Source of the DNA: Lysobacterales bacterium
GTDB taxonomy: Bacteria; Pseudomonadota; Gammaproteobacteria; Xanthomonadales; BPKI01
Reading direction: 5' to 3'
DNA length: 64,000 nucleotides
Assembly: GCA_026005055.1 (NCBI GenBank)
Contig: BPKI01000001.1
Span: forward strand, 1,858,566-1,922,565
Shown piece by piece: positions 29,753 to 38,443 of the stretch. The notes beneath the pieces were generated by a model that saw only the letters and a list, made by a program, of their open reading frames with translations, was not told the origin of the DNA and did not search any database. Within the stretch, counting starts at the first letter, position 1, and the number at the start of each line of letters is the position of its first letter. Position numbers and translations under genes: made by a program.

Positions 29753-30097
29753 ATGATCCATCCTTTCCGCATGCGCCTGTTGCCCGCCTTCCTGTTGCTC
29801 GGCCTCGGTGTCACCGCGACCGCCGCCGAGCTCCCCGCCGGCGATGCCGATCGCGGCAGGACGAAGGCCTACACCTGCCGCGGGTGCCACGGCATTCCCG
29901 GTTATCGCAACGTCTACCCGCACTACCACGTGCCGCTGATCGCCGGCCAGAACGAGGCCTACCTGGCGCAAGCGCTGCTCAGCTATCGGGAGGGTCGCCG
30001 CCGTCACCCGACCATGCGCGCGCAGGGGCTGACGCTCTCCGACCAGGACATCGCCGACATCGCCGCCTTTCTCGCGCGCGCCGGAGAACGCCCATGA
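29753..30097 (+). CDS. Small periplasmic c-type cytochrome (class I)
   Basis: 114 residues. Signal peptide with Leu-rich core (about 7-20) and a cut site near TAA-AELPAGD. A single haem site CRGCH is at 42-46, and the axial Met is probably in the PTMRAQGLTLSDQDI stretch near 87-88. This is the cytochrome c4/c553-like half-domain. ATG 29753 chosen; ATG 29771 is also possible. The stop is overlapped by the next cytochrome gene, so the pair may form a two-haem unit comparable to a split cytochrome c4. Confidence 0.88.
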   Translation: MIHPFRMRLLPAFLLLGLGVTATAAELPAGDADRGRTKAYTCRGCHGIPGYRNVYPHYHVPLIAGQNEAYLAQALLSYREGRRRHPTMRAQGLTLSDQDIADIAAFLARAGERP

Positions 30098-30432
30098 GCA
30101 TTCGCGAGCTATTGATCGCCCTTGCCATGCTCCCGGTCATGCCCGTCTGGGCGGGTGATCCCATCGCCGGCCAACAAAAGTCCCAGCCCTGCCAGGCTTG
30201 CCACGGTCCGGATGGCAATCAGACCGTCGACCCGAGCTACCCGAAGATCGGCGGGCAGTACGAGGATTATCTCGTCCGCGCGATGCTCGCCTACAAGAAC
30301 GGCGAACGCGAGAATGCGATCATGCAGGGCTTCATGGCCCCCTTGAGCGAGCGGGACATCCGCGATCTCGCCGCGTTCTATGCGAGGCAGCCGCGAATCA
30401 TCGGCGACCTGAGGAACGCCTACCGCGACTGA
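30094..30432 (+). CDS. Small periplasmic c-type cytochrome (c553-like)
   Basis: 112 residues, signal peptide ending near VWAGDP (about 20). The haem site CQACH is at 33-37, KIGGQYEDYLVRAMLAYKNGER is typical of cytochrome c4/c553 domains, and the axial Met is probably in IMQGFMAPLSERDI near 80. It is coupled to the previous gene by an ATGA overlap. Electron carrier role is inferred from the family; the partner is unknown. Confidence 0.9.
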   Translation: MSIRELLIALAMLPVMPVWAGDPIAGQQKSQPCQACHGPDGNQTVDPSYPKIGGQYEDYLVRAMLAYKNGERENAIMQGFMAPLSERDIRDLAAFYARQPRIIGDLRNAYRD

Positions 30433-30434
30433 GC

Positions 30435-31055
30435 TCAGCGGGCGCGGGGGTGATAGGGATTCCTCCCCGCGGCATGGTCGGTGACATCCACGACCTCGAC
30501 GATCTCCGGGAAGCGCTCGCGCAGGCTCCGAGCGATGCCTTCGCGGAGCGTCTGATCGACCAGCCCGCAGCCCTGGCAACTGCCGCCGAAACGCAGCACG
30601 ACGACCCCGCCCGCCTCGATCGCGACCAGTTCGACGTGTCCGCGATGACGGGCGAGCGCCGGATTGATCTCCTGCTCGATCAGATAGCGGACGCGATCGG
30701 ACAGGGGCGCATCCGGCTCGGGAGCGATGCCCCGAAGCCTCGGCGCCCGGATGCTGAGGGCATGGCCCGCGCCCTCCTTGATCAGGTCGATCACCGCTCC
30801 CTCGAGGAATGGGATCGCCGTGGAATCCACCCAGAGGGTGAAGCCCTCGCAAGGAATCGCGAGCTCTCCGCCGGAAAGCTCGGAGGGCGCGCAGAATTCC
30901 AGGCGGCAATCCGCGGCAGGGGTTCCGCCGCGGATCACCGACAGCCGAATGCCCAGTCCCGGCTCCTCTTGGGCCTCGATCAGTCGCCGGAAGTGGGTCC
31001 TGGCCGCCTCGCTCAGTTCGATCACCGCCAATTTCGCCGATTGGTCGCTCAGCAT
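30435..31055 (-). CDS. nfuA: Fe-S biogenesis protein NfuA
   Basis: 206 residues. The N-terminal part (about 1-100) is a degenerate A-type carrier domain. The C-terminal NifU-like domain carries the CxxC cluster ligands C160 and C163 in GGSCQGCGLVDQTL. It receives and delivers [4Fe-4S] clusters under stress. ATG 31055 was chosen because TAGAAT and the inverted repeat lie immediately upstream, leaving no room for a longer protein. Convergent with the cytochrome pair, divergent from phhB. Confidence 0.93.
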   Translation of the reverse strand: MLSDQSAKLAVIELSEAARTHFRRLIEAQEEPGLGIRLSVIRGGTPAADCRLEFCAPSELSGGELAIPCEGFTLWVDSTAIPFLEGAVIDLIKEGAGHALSIRAPRLRGIAPEPDAPLSDRVRYLIEQEINPALARHRGHVELVAIEAGGVVVLRFGGSCQGCGLVDQTLREGIARSLRERFPEIVEVVDVTDHAAGRNPYHPRAR

Positions 31056-31096
31056 CCATTCTAGGCCGCGACGCGGCTTCGGCGGCCCTAGAATGG
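31056..31096. repeat. Inverted repeat between nfuA and phhB
   Basis: Two 14-15-base arms with a single-base bulge, separated by about 12 bases. Each arm contains CCTAGAATGG, so a TAGAAT -10-like hexamer faces both genes symmetrically. It begins one base before the nfuA start codon. It could be a shared regulator site, a divergent promoter pair, or both. Confidence 0.55.
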
Positions 31097-31129
31097 TCGG
31101 GTCGCCTCCTGAGAAGCCGCCGCACGCCG

Positions 31130-31468
31130 ATGAGAACCCTCTCCGATCTCCTGAACGCACGCTGCCGTCCTCGCCGGCCGGACACCGACCGACTCGACGC
31201 GGATCGGATCGAGGCCCTGCTCGCGTTGCTGCCGGGCTGGACGCGGGAGGGTGCGGGCATCGCGAAGACCTTCCGCTTCCCGGATTACCACCGAACGATG
31301 GCCTTCGTGAACGCGGTGGCCTGGATCGCCCACCGGGAGGACCACCATCCCGATTTGACGGTCTCCTACGCGAGCTGTCGGGTGTATTTCAGCACCCACG
31401 ACACCGGCGGTCTCTCGGAGAACGACTTCATCTGCGCCGCCAAGGTCGAGGCCTTGCTCGGCGGCTGA
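31130..31468 (+). CDS. phhB: Pterin-4a-carbinolamine dehydratase
   Basis: 112 residues. The family motif is present as HREDHHPDLTVSY (about 68-80), preceded by TFRFPDYHRTMAFVNAVAWIA. The enzyme recycles 4a-hydroxytetrahydrobiopterin for aromatic amino acid hydroxylases. No phenylalanine hydroxylase gene is adjacent. Divergent from nfuA across the inverted repeat. Confidence 0.92.
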   Translation: MRTLSDLLNARCRPRRPDTDRLDADRIEALLALLPGWTREGAGIAKTFRFPDYHRTMAFVNAVAWIAHREDHHPDLTVSYASCRVYFSTHDTGGLSENDFICAAKVEALLGG

Positions 31469-31486
31469 ACGCCGCCCGCCGCGGGC

Positions 31487-32335
31487 TCAGTCCTCGAGCT
31501 GCTCGCGGGCGTAAGCCGCATCGAGGGCCTGCATCGCATCGATCGGTTCGATCGAGGCGGCGCGGCGATAGGCCTTTTCGGCCTCTTCGAGGCCCTTGTC
31601 GCCCTCGAGCAGCAGCAGGCCGTTGCCGTACTCGATCCAGGCGATCGGCGCTGCCGGCGTGAGTTCGGTGGCGCGCCGCAGGTGCTCACGGGCAGCGCTC
31701 GCTTTGGCGCCATAGGTCAATCCGCCGATGGTCGCGCCGACCTTGGCGATGATCTCCGCGTGATAAAGACCCATCGCCGAATGCGCCTCGGCATGATCCG
31801 GAACCGCCGCGAGCGTCTTCGACAGGCTCTCCCGCACCTTGCCGCCGAGGCCCTCGGCGAGCGCGCGCGCGATGGAGATACCCTGCCCGTAACGCCCGAG
31901 CGCGAAGGCACGCAAGTAATGCAGGTTCACCGCATCGGGGAGAGCGGCCAGCGCCTGCTCGCAGCGTTCGGCGACCGCCATGAAACGCCGGAGCTTGGCC
32001 GTCTCATCCGTTTCCAGGTATTGCGCGTAGATCCCTTCGGCCTTCGCGGCCACCACGGCCCCGACGGGCCCGAGCTCGCTGCCCCGACGATAGGCCTCCT
32101 CGAAATCGCCGCGGTGGAATGCCCCCCAGGCTGCGATCAGCGAGGACAGAGCCGCCTCGACTTCCCGCGCCCCGGCTCGCGCCCCGCTGGCCTTCAGCCC
32201 TTTCCCGACCGTCGTCGGATCGGGAAAAGGCTCGCGATCGCCGCGATGGAGCTCATCCCAGTCGCGGCGCAGCTTCTCCACCGAACGGTCGAAGGATGCC
32301 TGGGAACCGGGGTACGCCCGCCACTTCTTGCTCAT
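31487..32335 (-). CDS. TPR-like protein of unknown function
   Basis: 282 residues, all alpha-helical by composition, with several tetratricopeptide-like pairs: AWGAFHRGDFEEAYRRGSELG near 75, HAEAHSAMGLYHAEI near 185, and GLEEAEKAYRRAASIEPIDAM near 255. No signal peptide. Probably a cytosolic scaffold; I recognise no named family. ATG 32335 is preferred over the GTG-side start 12 bases earlier because GGAG lies about eight bases upstream. Confidence 0.7.
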   Translation of the reverse strand: MSKKWRAYPGSQASFDRSVEKLRRDWDELHRGDREPFPDPTTVGKGLKASGARAGAREVEAALSSLIAAWGAFHRGDFEEAYRRGSELGPVGAVVAAKAEGIYAQYLETDETAKLRRFMAVAERCEQALAALPDAVNLHYLRAFALGRYGQGISIARALAEGLGGKVRESLSKTLAAVPDHAEAHSAMGLYHAEIIAKVGATIGGLTYGAKASAAREHLRRATELTPAAPIAWIEYGNGLLLLEGDKGLEEAEKAYRRAASIEPIDAMQALDAAYAREQLED

Positions 32336-32465
32336 CGGAGACTCCACCGCAAAGACCCGGAATCAAGCTTGGGTGAGCTCTAGGACCCTCGCAAGCGCCC
32401 TAGGGTGTTTGTTCTAGGGAGAGGCCTTAGCCTGGAACGCCTCTCGGTCATCTTGAGCTCGCACC

Positions 32466-32855
32466 ATGCACGACAAGCATACGCACCGTTCAATCAGCCT
32501 TTCCTCGCTCGGCGATTTCCGCCGTCTTTGGCTCGCCGGCCTGGGCGCCGTGGCCCTCGCCGAGCGCCATGGACGAGACTGGTTCGCCCGCCTGGTCGAT
32601 GAGGGCGAGCGCATCCGCGAGGAAAGTGCCACGGCCGCCCGAATGCTCTATCGGCGGGCGGGACGAAGCCTCGCTTCGCGGCGCGATTGGATCCGGGAGC
32701 GGATCGCCGATGCCGCGGAGCGACTCGGCCGGAGTGTGGAGGACCTGGCTTCCTCTCTCGTCGAGCGCGTGGGCATTCCCTCGCGCCGCGAGCTCCGCGA
32801 GCTCTCCGCGCGGATGGCGGAACTCCGGCAACGCTTGCGCGAACTCGCGAACTGA
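32466..32855 (+). CDS. Short phasin-like (PHA granule-associated) protein
   Basis: 129 residues. It resembles the phasin at 58087 along its length: RRLWLAGLGAVALAERHGR here against QQIWLAGLGAFAKAQQEGT there, and VERVGIPSRRELRELSARM against LARLGVPNREELKELMERV. Both fit the poly(hydroxyalkanoate) granule-associated family, amphipathic helix followed by a coiled coil. The Lys/Ala-rich tail of the larger paralogue is missing. It is next to a PhaD-like regulator, which supports a PHA role. Confidence 0.75.
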   Translation: MHDKHTHRSISLSSLGDFRRLWLAGLGAVALAERHGRDWFARLVDEGERIREESATAARMLYRRAGRSLASRRDWIRERIADAAERLGRSVEDLASSLVERVGIPSRRELRELSARMAELRQRLRELAN

Positions 32856-32882
32856 GCGGCCCGCCTCGAGTCCTCCGCGCGC

Positions 32883-33518
32883 TCAACGCCGGTAAGCCGC
32901 GGCCAAGGCGAGCAGATGGTTGCGAGCCGGCTGCGCCAGCAGCGGCGCGATCAGCATCATCACCTGATAAACGCCGGCGGCGAGATCGGCGCTCGCGCCC
33001 TCGGTCTGGCCGCGACGAGCGGCATCGTAGCCCAGCCAGAACACGGTCACGAGCAGAACGTTCTCGGTCGCCGCCTCCATCTCCCGCGGGGAGGCGGCGA
33101 CCATGCCGCGCAGGGCCAGCCCGGAGAGGAGCCGTTGCACGCTCTCGCGCGCCCGCCTGAGCAGCCGCCCGAAGCGGACGCGGATCCGGCGGTGACGGCT
33201 GAGGATGTCCACCAGATCGCGGTAGAGGAAACGCGAGGCCCAGAGGCACTCGAAGACCGAGTGGAGCTGGAACCAGAGGTCCTCGAGATCGGGCAGTCGC
33301 TCCCCCGGCATCGTCAGGGCTTCGTCCAGGCGCATCTCGTGCGCCGCGAAGAGCTGCTCGACAATGTCCTCTTTGCTGCGGAAGTGGTAATAGAGGTTGC
33401 CCGGGCTGATCTCGAGCTCCTCGGCGATGTGATTGGTGCTGACGTTGGGCTCGCCGCGCTCGTTGAACAGCGCGAGGCTGGTTTCGAGGATGCGCTCGCG
33501 CGTCTTGCGCGCCGGCAC
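32883..33518 (-). CDS. TetR-family regulator, PhaD-like
   Basis: 211 residues. The N-terminal helix-turn-helix ERILETSLALFNERGEPNVSTNHIAEELEISPGNLYYHFRSKEDIV is very close to PhaD of pseudomonads. PhaD controls phasin gene expression and senses a PHA-metabolism intermediate. Co-transcribed with the acyl-CoA-binding protein ten bases upstream and convergent with the phasin-like gene. Ligand unknown; an acyl-CoA is a natural guess. Confidence 0.85.
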   Translation of the reverse strand: MPARKTRERILETSLALFNERGEPNVSTNHIAEELEISPGNLYYHFRSKEDIVEQLFAAHEMRLDEALTMPGERLPDLEDLWFQLHSVFECLWASRFLYRDLVDILSRHRRIRVRFGRLLRRARESVQRLLSGLALRGMVAASPREMEAATENVLLVTVFWLGYDAARRGQTEGASADLAAGVYQVMMLIAPLLAQPARNHLLALAAAYRR

Positions 33519-33528
33519 GGTGCTGTGC

Positions 33529-33789
33529 TCAGAGGCCCGCGAGCTTGTTGACCAGTGCGATGTACTGGCGCATCGCCTCGTCCTGACTCATCCCCTTGAG
33601 CTTGGCCCACGCCTCGTACTTCGCCGTCCCGACGAAGTCGAAGAAGCTCGGCTTGGGCCCGCTGACATCGCCCACGCTTCCCTGCTTGTAGAGGGCGTAG
33701 AGCTTGAGAAGGGTGTCGTTGTCGGGCCGCTCGGGAAGATTCATCGCCCGCTGCGCCGCTTCCTCGAACTGCTTTTTGAGATCGTTCAT
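33529..33789 (-). CDS. Acyl-CoA-binding protein
   Basis: 86 residues, the full ACBP fold: MNLPERPDNDTLLKLYALYKQ, then GDVSGPKPSFFDFVGTAKYEAWAKLKGMS and EAMRQYIALVNKL. The Tyr and Lys residues contacting CoA are present. ACBP is common in eukaryotes and patchy in bacteria. ATG 33789 follows GAGAGG; an in-frame start 39 bases earlier lacks support. A GGCGTGC/GCACGCC inverted repeat with CTAG inside lies at 33810-33831 and could be an operator. Confidence 0.9.
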   Translation of the reverse strand: MNDLKKQFEEAAQRAMNLPERPDNDTLLKLYALYKQGSVGDVSGPKPSFFDFVGTAKYEAWAKLKGMSQDEAMRQYIALVNKLAGL

Positions 33790-33921
33790 CGCCGCCTCTC
33801 CCGCGAATCGGCGTGCCGGTTCTAGCACGCCCCGCAGGCGGGGGTCAAATGCCGCTCATGCTTCATCGCCAGGCATCTTCCGCCGCTTCCCCTTCCCCTC
33901 CGCGCCGAGGCATGAGCGCGA

Positions 33922-35811
33922 TCACTCGCCGATGTGGATCAGGCGCAATCGCCGATCGCTTTGCGCCATCGCCGCGCGCACGCGATCGAGTTCCGGCAGG
34001 TAGTCGGACGCGAGCCAAAGGCCGGGATCGGGCCTCGGCCAGCCCTGCTTGGGGATCGCGCGCCAACGCGCCCAGAGCTCGGGCAAGAGACCGCGGTTGC
34101 GCGGCTCCGTGAGCGGCCTCATCCAGTCGAGCTCGGTCAGCGGCGGAAGCAAAACGGCCAGTTCCGGATCGCGCCCGGCGATCTCGAGGAGGCTTCGTCG
34201 CGCGAAGCGGCGGCTCGAGGGATAAGGATCCTCCAAGGCCAGCAACAGGTGCGGGACCAGCATCCGATTGGCCTCGCGGGAGCGATATCCCGCATAGCGG
34301 CCGGCCGCATCGAGTGCCACCGCCCGCCTGAGCGGATCGCCTCGATGAAGCGCCCGCACCAGCTCCGCTTCCGCCGCATCCTTTGCCACGATTCCTTCGA
34401 TAAGCGCGGCTTGCGCCCACTCAGGACTGCGCTCGAGATGGCAGAGATTGCAGGCGTTCGGGCGATCGGCCTCGGACTGCGCCTCGGGCGAGGGATTTTC
34501 GATGCGGTGGCTTTTGTGAATCTCCATCACCCCATAGACGATCCGCGGCATGTGACAGGCATAACAGTCCTCGGCCACGGGCGCGGCATGACGGGCATGC
34601 GCTACGGCTTCCTTTGCCTCGCGCGCATGGCATCCGGCGCAGGCGGCTTTGCTGCGCATCACCGGCTCGATCATCCCCAAGGGATCGCCGCCGTGCATCG
34701 CATGGCAACCGATGCAGCTCAGCCCCGCTTCGAGGTGCGGGCCGGAGAGCAGCCATCCCTGGTACTCGTAGGCAGTCAGCCGCGGCGTGCGATCGGGCCA
34801 GAAGCGAAGCGCGAAGAGGTCCGAGCCCGGCAGGCCCGGGACCGGCGTCTCCGGCCACAGCGGCTGCGCGTGCTGGTGGAGATCCTCCCCTGGTCGGTAG
34901 GTGGGTCCTTCCGTGAGCCAGCGCTCGAGCGCCTGAGGCCCCGGAGGCAGGCGCTGCCCGTGGCACTGGCCACAAACCTGGGCGCTGCGTAACGGATCGA
35001 GCCGGGCCGGATTGACGATGGTCGGGTCGGCCCAGCCGAAGATACGGAAGGCGAGCCGGCGCAGGGGATCGCGATGGTGTTCGATGTGGCGTGCGCCTGG
35101 AGCATGGCAGGCCTCGCAGGCGATGCCGAGCTCGGCGACTCGCGATTCGTACTCGGTGAGGCTTGCGGTCTCCACGACTTCGCCCGCGGCCAGGCGCCGC
35201 CCGAGCGCCTCGAGGTTGCGCACCCCAGGCTTGGGCCCGGTGTTGTGGCAAAAGATGCAGTTTTGCTCCCAGACGTTGAGATGCGCATCGAAATCCTGGC
35301 CATCTGGCCCGAGGAAGGCCGCATTGAGATGAACGAAGCGCCCTTCCTCGCGATGCCAGAGCCAATGAAGGCGGTAGTGATTGGGCGAGCGGGCCGGGTC
35401 ATGCCCCAGATACTGCTGGTAACGCCGCGAGCCGACGGTGCGCACGACCGGGATCCGATCGAGGACGCGGCCCGTCTCTGGATCGAGGTACTCGAAGAAA
35501 TAGCGCTCGCCCTCGCGCACGGGCCGCGTGCGTACGCCCTGGAAATCGAGCAGCCGTCCGTCGAAGGGGGCGATGACGCTTTCTTGCCCGGCCTGCTGCG
35601 TCATCGTGCGATGAAAGGTCACGAACCAGGTGGCGTGCCGCTCGCGGTGACAGGAGAAGCAGCTTTCCGAGCCCACGAACTCAAGCGACGCGAAATCGGG
35701 CCGATCCTCGGGCTTCGGGGCGTATCCCAAAGCCAGGCCGAGCAAGACGCCTGCCACCGCAATGAAGGCGGCGGCAAGCACCAGGGCGATGACCGGAAGG
35801 CGAGTCGCCAT
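33922..35811 (-). CDS. Octaheme c-type cytochrome with HEAT-like C-terminus
   Basis: 629 residues from ATG 35811 (ATG 35823 also possible). An N-terminal hydrophobic segment (about 6-29) exports or anchors it. Eight CxxCH haem sites start near residues 51, 185, 232, 280, 366, 391, 416 and 454. The last ~150 residues lack haem sites and look like HEAT/armadillo helices (RRAVALDAAGRYAGY, ALEDPYPSSRRFARRSLLEIAG). This is a periplasmic multihaem electron-transfer or oxidoreductase protein of the cytochrome c554/NrfA-like superfamily. Substrate unknown. Divergent from the subtilase. Confidence 0.85.
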   Translation of the reverse strand: MATRLPVIALVLAAAFIAVAGVLLGLALGYAPKPEDRPDFASLEFVGSESCFSCHRERHATWFVTFHRTMTQQAGQESVIAPFDGRLLDFQGVRTRPVREGERYFFEYLDPETGRVLDRIPVVRTVGSRRYQQYLGHDPARSPNHYRLHWLWHREEGRFVHLNAAFLGPDGQDFDAHLNVWEQNCIFCHNTGPKPGVRNLEALGRRLAAGEVVETASLTEYESRVAELGIACEACHAPGARHIEHHRDPLRRLAFRIFGWADPTIVNPARLDPLRSAQVCGQCHGQRLPPGPQALERWLTEGPTYRPGEDLHQHAQPLWPETPVPGLPGSDLFALRFWPDRTPRLTAYEYQGWLLSGPHLEAGLSCIGCHAMHGGDPLGMIEPVMRSKAACAGCHAREAKEAVAHARHAAPVAEDCYACHMPRIVYGVMEIHKSHRIENPSPEAQSEADRPNACNLCHLERSPEWAQAALIEGIVAKDAAEAELVRALHRGDPLRRAVALDAAGRYAGYRSREANRMLVPHLLLALEDPYPSSRRFARRSLLEIAGRDPELAVLLPPLTELDWMRPLTEPRNRGLLPELWARWRAIPKQGWPRPDPGLWLASDYLPELDRVRAAMAQSDRRLRLIHIGE

Positions 35812-35936
35812 GTTGCAAAGCATCTTGACGCAAGCCGCTCTTCCTTGCGATACGCTACGCAACGTTTGCGACCGAACGCCCGCGCACGCACCGGCGTCGG
35901 TGGCCGTCCCGCCCACCGCTCTCGCTCCATTCGCCC

Positions 35937-38222
35937 ATGAAGTCGAGTCTCTTTCTCCTCGCCCTCTTCGCCGCGACTGCTGTCGCCGCCGAGCGCAGCA
36001 CCTACCTGATCGAGTTCAAGGACGAAGGTCTCATCCAATACCGAGGCGGCATTCCCGGACTGCGGGCGGTTTCCCCGCTGGTCACCGGTCAGCGTCTCGA
36101 TCCGAACGATCCTTCGGTTCAGGCCTTCCTCGCCTTCGCCGAACAGCGCCTCTCCCAACGCATCCAAGAAATCGCACAAGCGATCGGTCGCAGCCCCGAG
36201 GTGCGCGGGCGCTATACCGTCACCCAGATCGGCGCGGCGCTGGCGCTCTCCCCGGCGGAAGCGGAGACGGTCGCACGATTGGGCAGCGTCAAGCACATCA
36301 TGCCCGAGCCGATCGAGGTCCCCCAGACCTACAATAGCCCGCAGTTCATCGGCGCGAACTCGATTTGGAACGGTAGCGCCACGCCCGGCAACCTCCCGAA
36401 TCAGGGCCAGGGCGTGCGCATCGGCATCGCCGACAGCGGTTTGCACACGCTGAGCCATCCCTCGTTCTCGGACATGGGCGCGGAATGCGGTTATTCCACG
36501 CCCACCCCGAAAGTGCTCCAGCGCTGGGATTGCCTGAGCGGCACCTGCTCGCTTCTGACCAGCGACCCGACCGGCTCGGCGAACTATGACCATGGGGTCC
36601 ATGTCGCCGGCACCGCCGCCGGACGGCCCGTACCGGCCAATACCGGCACGCCGCCGCCTCTTTACAACATCGCCGGCGTCGCGCCCTGTGCGCAGCTCAT
36701 CACTTACCGGGTCTGCGATTCCAACTGCCCGGGCGCTGCCATCCTCGCCGCCATTCAGCGGATGCCCCTTGACAACGTCCAGGTCGCGAACTTTTCGCTC
36801 GGTCCGACGGGCCCGGCGCAGTTCTCGCCATGGGATCCGGCCGAGGGAAGCCTGCGCTATCTGCCGCTGACCCAGGCCGGGATTTACGTTGCGGTGGCTG
36901 CGGGCAACACACGCCCTGCCGCGCAGGGCGGCCCGGAGAACCCCACCGGCAACGTCAAGAGTACCGGCCCGTGGATCACCACCGTGGCCAACATCACCGA
37001 TAACGTGCGCGCGAGCGGAACCGCGACCGTGCAGATTCTCGGCCCCGGCAGCGTCCCTCCCGCGCTTCAGAACGTGGTGGTGAACCCCACCTCGACCTCG
37101 AGCAATCTCTCGAGCAGCCTGCTCAACACGCCCCTCACCCACTATGAGGCGAACGTGCGCGGCTGCACTTTGAACGGCGGTTTCCCATCCGGATTTTTCA
37201 CGGGCCGGATCGCCCTGATCGAACGCGGCGACTGCACCTTCGCCGAGAAGGCCAACAATGCGGCCGCGGCGGGGGCGCTCGCGGTGCTGATCTACAACAA
37301 CACGACGGGGACCTTCAATCCCGTGCTCTCCGGTGTGACCGTGCCGGTGTTCGCCATGCTCCAGGTCGATGGGCAGGCGATTCGCAACTTCGTCAATGCC
37401 GCGGGCCAGCCGGCCGACAGCAACCTCCTCATCGACAACCTGGTCTATGGCAACGTCCTCGCCGATTCGAGTCTGACCGGTCCCGCCCAGTTCACCGACG
37501 GTATCACCAAGCCCGACATCGCCGCTCCGGGCACGGCGATCTATGCCGCCACTTTCTCCAATCCCGGGTACGGCAATCTCACGGGCACCTCGATGGCGTC
37601 CCCGCACATCGCCGGCGCCGCGGCACTCATCCGCGCCATCCATCCCTCCTGGACGCCGGCCGAGGTCAAGTCGGCGCTGATGCTCACCGCCTACAATCCC
37701 GGTTGGAAGCCCAATACCACCACGCCCTGGGACGTGGACGACGTCGGTAGCGGTCGAGTCGATCTGACCAAGGCGGCCCTCTCCGGCCTGGTCATGGACA
37801 TCGATCCGACGATCTACAACACGCCGGCGATCAATCCACTCAATGGTGGCAACCCCACCCTGCTCAACCTCCCCTCGATGCGCACGAGGAACAATCAGGT
37901 GTGCAAGCCGGCCTGCACCTGGACGCGCACCGTGCGCAACACCTTGAGCACGCCGACCACTTGGAATGCCGGCGGCAATCCCCCGAACGGCATGAGCCTG
38001 ATCGTCCAGCCGGCGAGCTTCTCCTTCAGCGGCAATCCGAACGAGACGCAGACGCTGACGATCACCGTCGTGGCCAACAACGACGTGATCTTCAGCGGCT
38101 TCCGCTTTGGCGATGTGATCCTCACCGAAGCGGGCAACCAGGCGCCGCCGGCGCGGATGACGATTGCGGTCGGCGCAGCCAACGGCCGCGATCTCTTCGC
38201 CGACGGCTTCGAGAGCCCGTGA
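35937..38222 (+). CDS. Secreted subtilisin-like serine protease (S8) with PA insert
   Basis: 761 residues. Signal peptide (1-18, ending AVAA). A propeptide-like region runs to about 130. The S8 triad is Asp166 (IADSG), His219 (HGVHVAGT) and Ser552 (GTSMASPHIAG). A protease-associated (PA) domain is inserted near 380-470 (GRIALIERGDCTFAEKANNAAAAGALAVLIYNN). A beta-rich C-terminal domain follows. The protein ends LFADGFESP, a tail shared with two other exported proteins in the window. The strong hairpin behind it closes the unit. Confidence 0.93.
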   Translation: MKSSLFLLALFAATAVAAERSTYLIEFKDEGLIQYRGGIPGLRAVSPLVTGQRLDPNDPSVQAFLAFAEQRLSQRIQEIAQAIGRSPEVRGRYTVTQIGAALALSPAEAETVARLGSVKHIMPEPIEVPQTYNSPQFIGANSIWNGSATPGNLPNQGQGVRIGIADSGLHTLSHPSFSDMGAECGYSTPTPKVLQRWDCLSGTCSLLTSDPTGSANYDHGVHVAGTAAGRPVPANTGTPPPLYNIAGVAPCAQLITYRVCDSNCPGAAILAAIQRMPLDNVQVANFSLGPTGPAQFSPWDPAEGSLRYLPLTQAGIYVAVAAGNTRPAAQGGPENPTGNVKSTGPWITTVANITDNVRASGTATVQILGPGSVPPALQNVVVNPTSTSSNLSSSLLNTPLTHYEANVRGCTLNGGFPSGFFTGRIALIERGDCTFAEKANNAAAAGALAVLIYNNTTGTFNPVLSGVTVPVFAMLQVDGQAIRNFVNAAGQPADSNLLIDNLVYGNVLADSSLTGPAQFTDGITKPDIAAPGTAIYAATFSNPGYGNLTGTSMASPHIAGAAALIRAIHPSWTPAEVKSALMLTAYNPGWKPNTTTPWDVDDVGSGRVDLTKAALSGLVMDIDPTIYNTPAINPLNGGNPTLLNLPSMRTRNNQVCKPACTWTRTVRNTLSTPTTWNAGGNPPNGMSLIVQPASFSFSGNPNETQTLTITVVANNDVIFSGFRFGDVILTEAGNQAPPARMTIAVGAANGRDLFADGFESP

Positions 38223-38244
38223 TCGGAATCTGAGCGAGGACGCG

Positions 38245-38278
38245 GGAGAGGGGCCGCACGCGGAGGCGGCCCCTCTCC
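38245..38278. terminator. Bidirectional hairpin between convergent secreted-protein genes
   Basis: A perfect 13-base GC-rich stem with an eight-base loop, 22 bases after the subtilase stop and in the 221-base gap before the convergent delta-60 gene. No T-run on either side, so termination would rely on stem strength. The rest of this gap shows nothing else I can name. Confidence 0.6.
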
Positions 38279-38443
38279 ATGGATGCGCCCGAGGAACGAA
38301 CTCTCTCCCAAGCGAGCAACCGACGTGCCCGGCCGGCGTCGGACCCGTGCGTTAGGCTGACTTGAGGCGCGCCCTCATCCCACGACGGAAGGAGCGCCAC
38401 CACTGGCGTGGCTGCGAGACTCTTCCACGTTGGCGCTTCGACC

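Noticed and set aside
28019-30097. 692-codon plus-strand frame antisense to dnaX
   Set aside because: Only its last 114 codons, from 29753, are a real cytochrome gene; the rest is opposite a complete dnaX.
35619-37643. 674-codon minus-strand frame antisense to the subtilase
   Set aside because: The subtilase has an intact triad, signal peptide and tail; the opposite frame has a Gly/Arg/Asp-rich composition typical of shadows.
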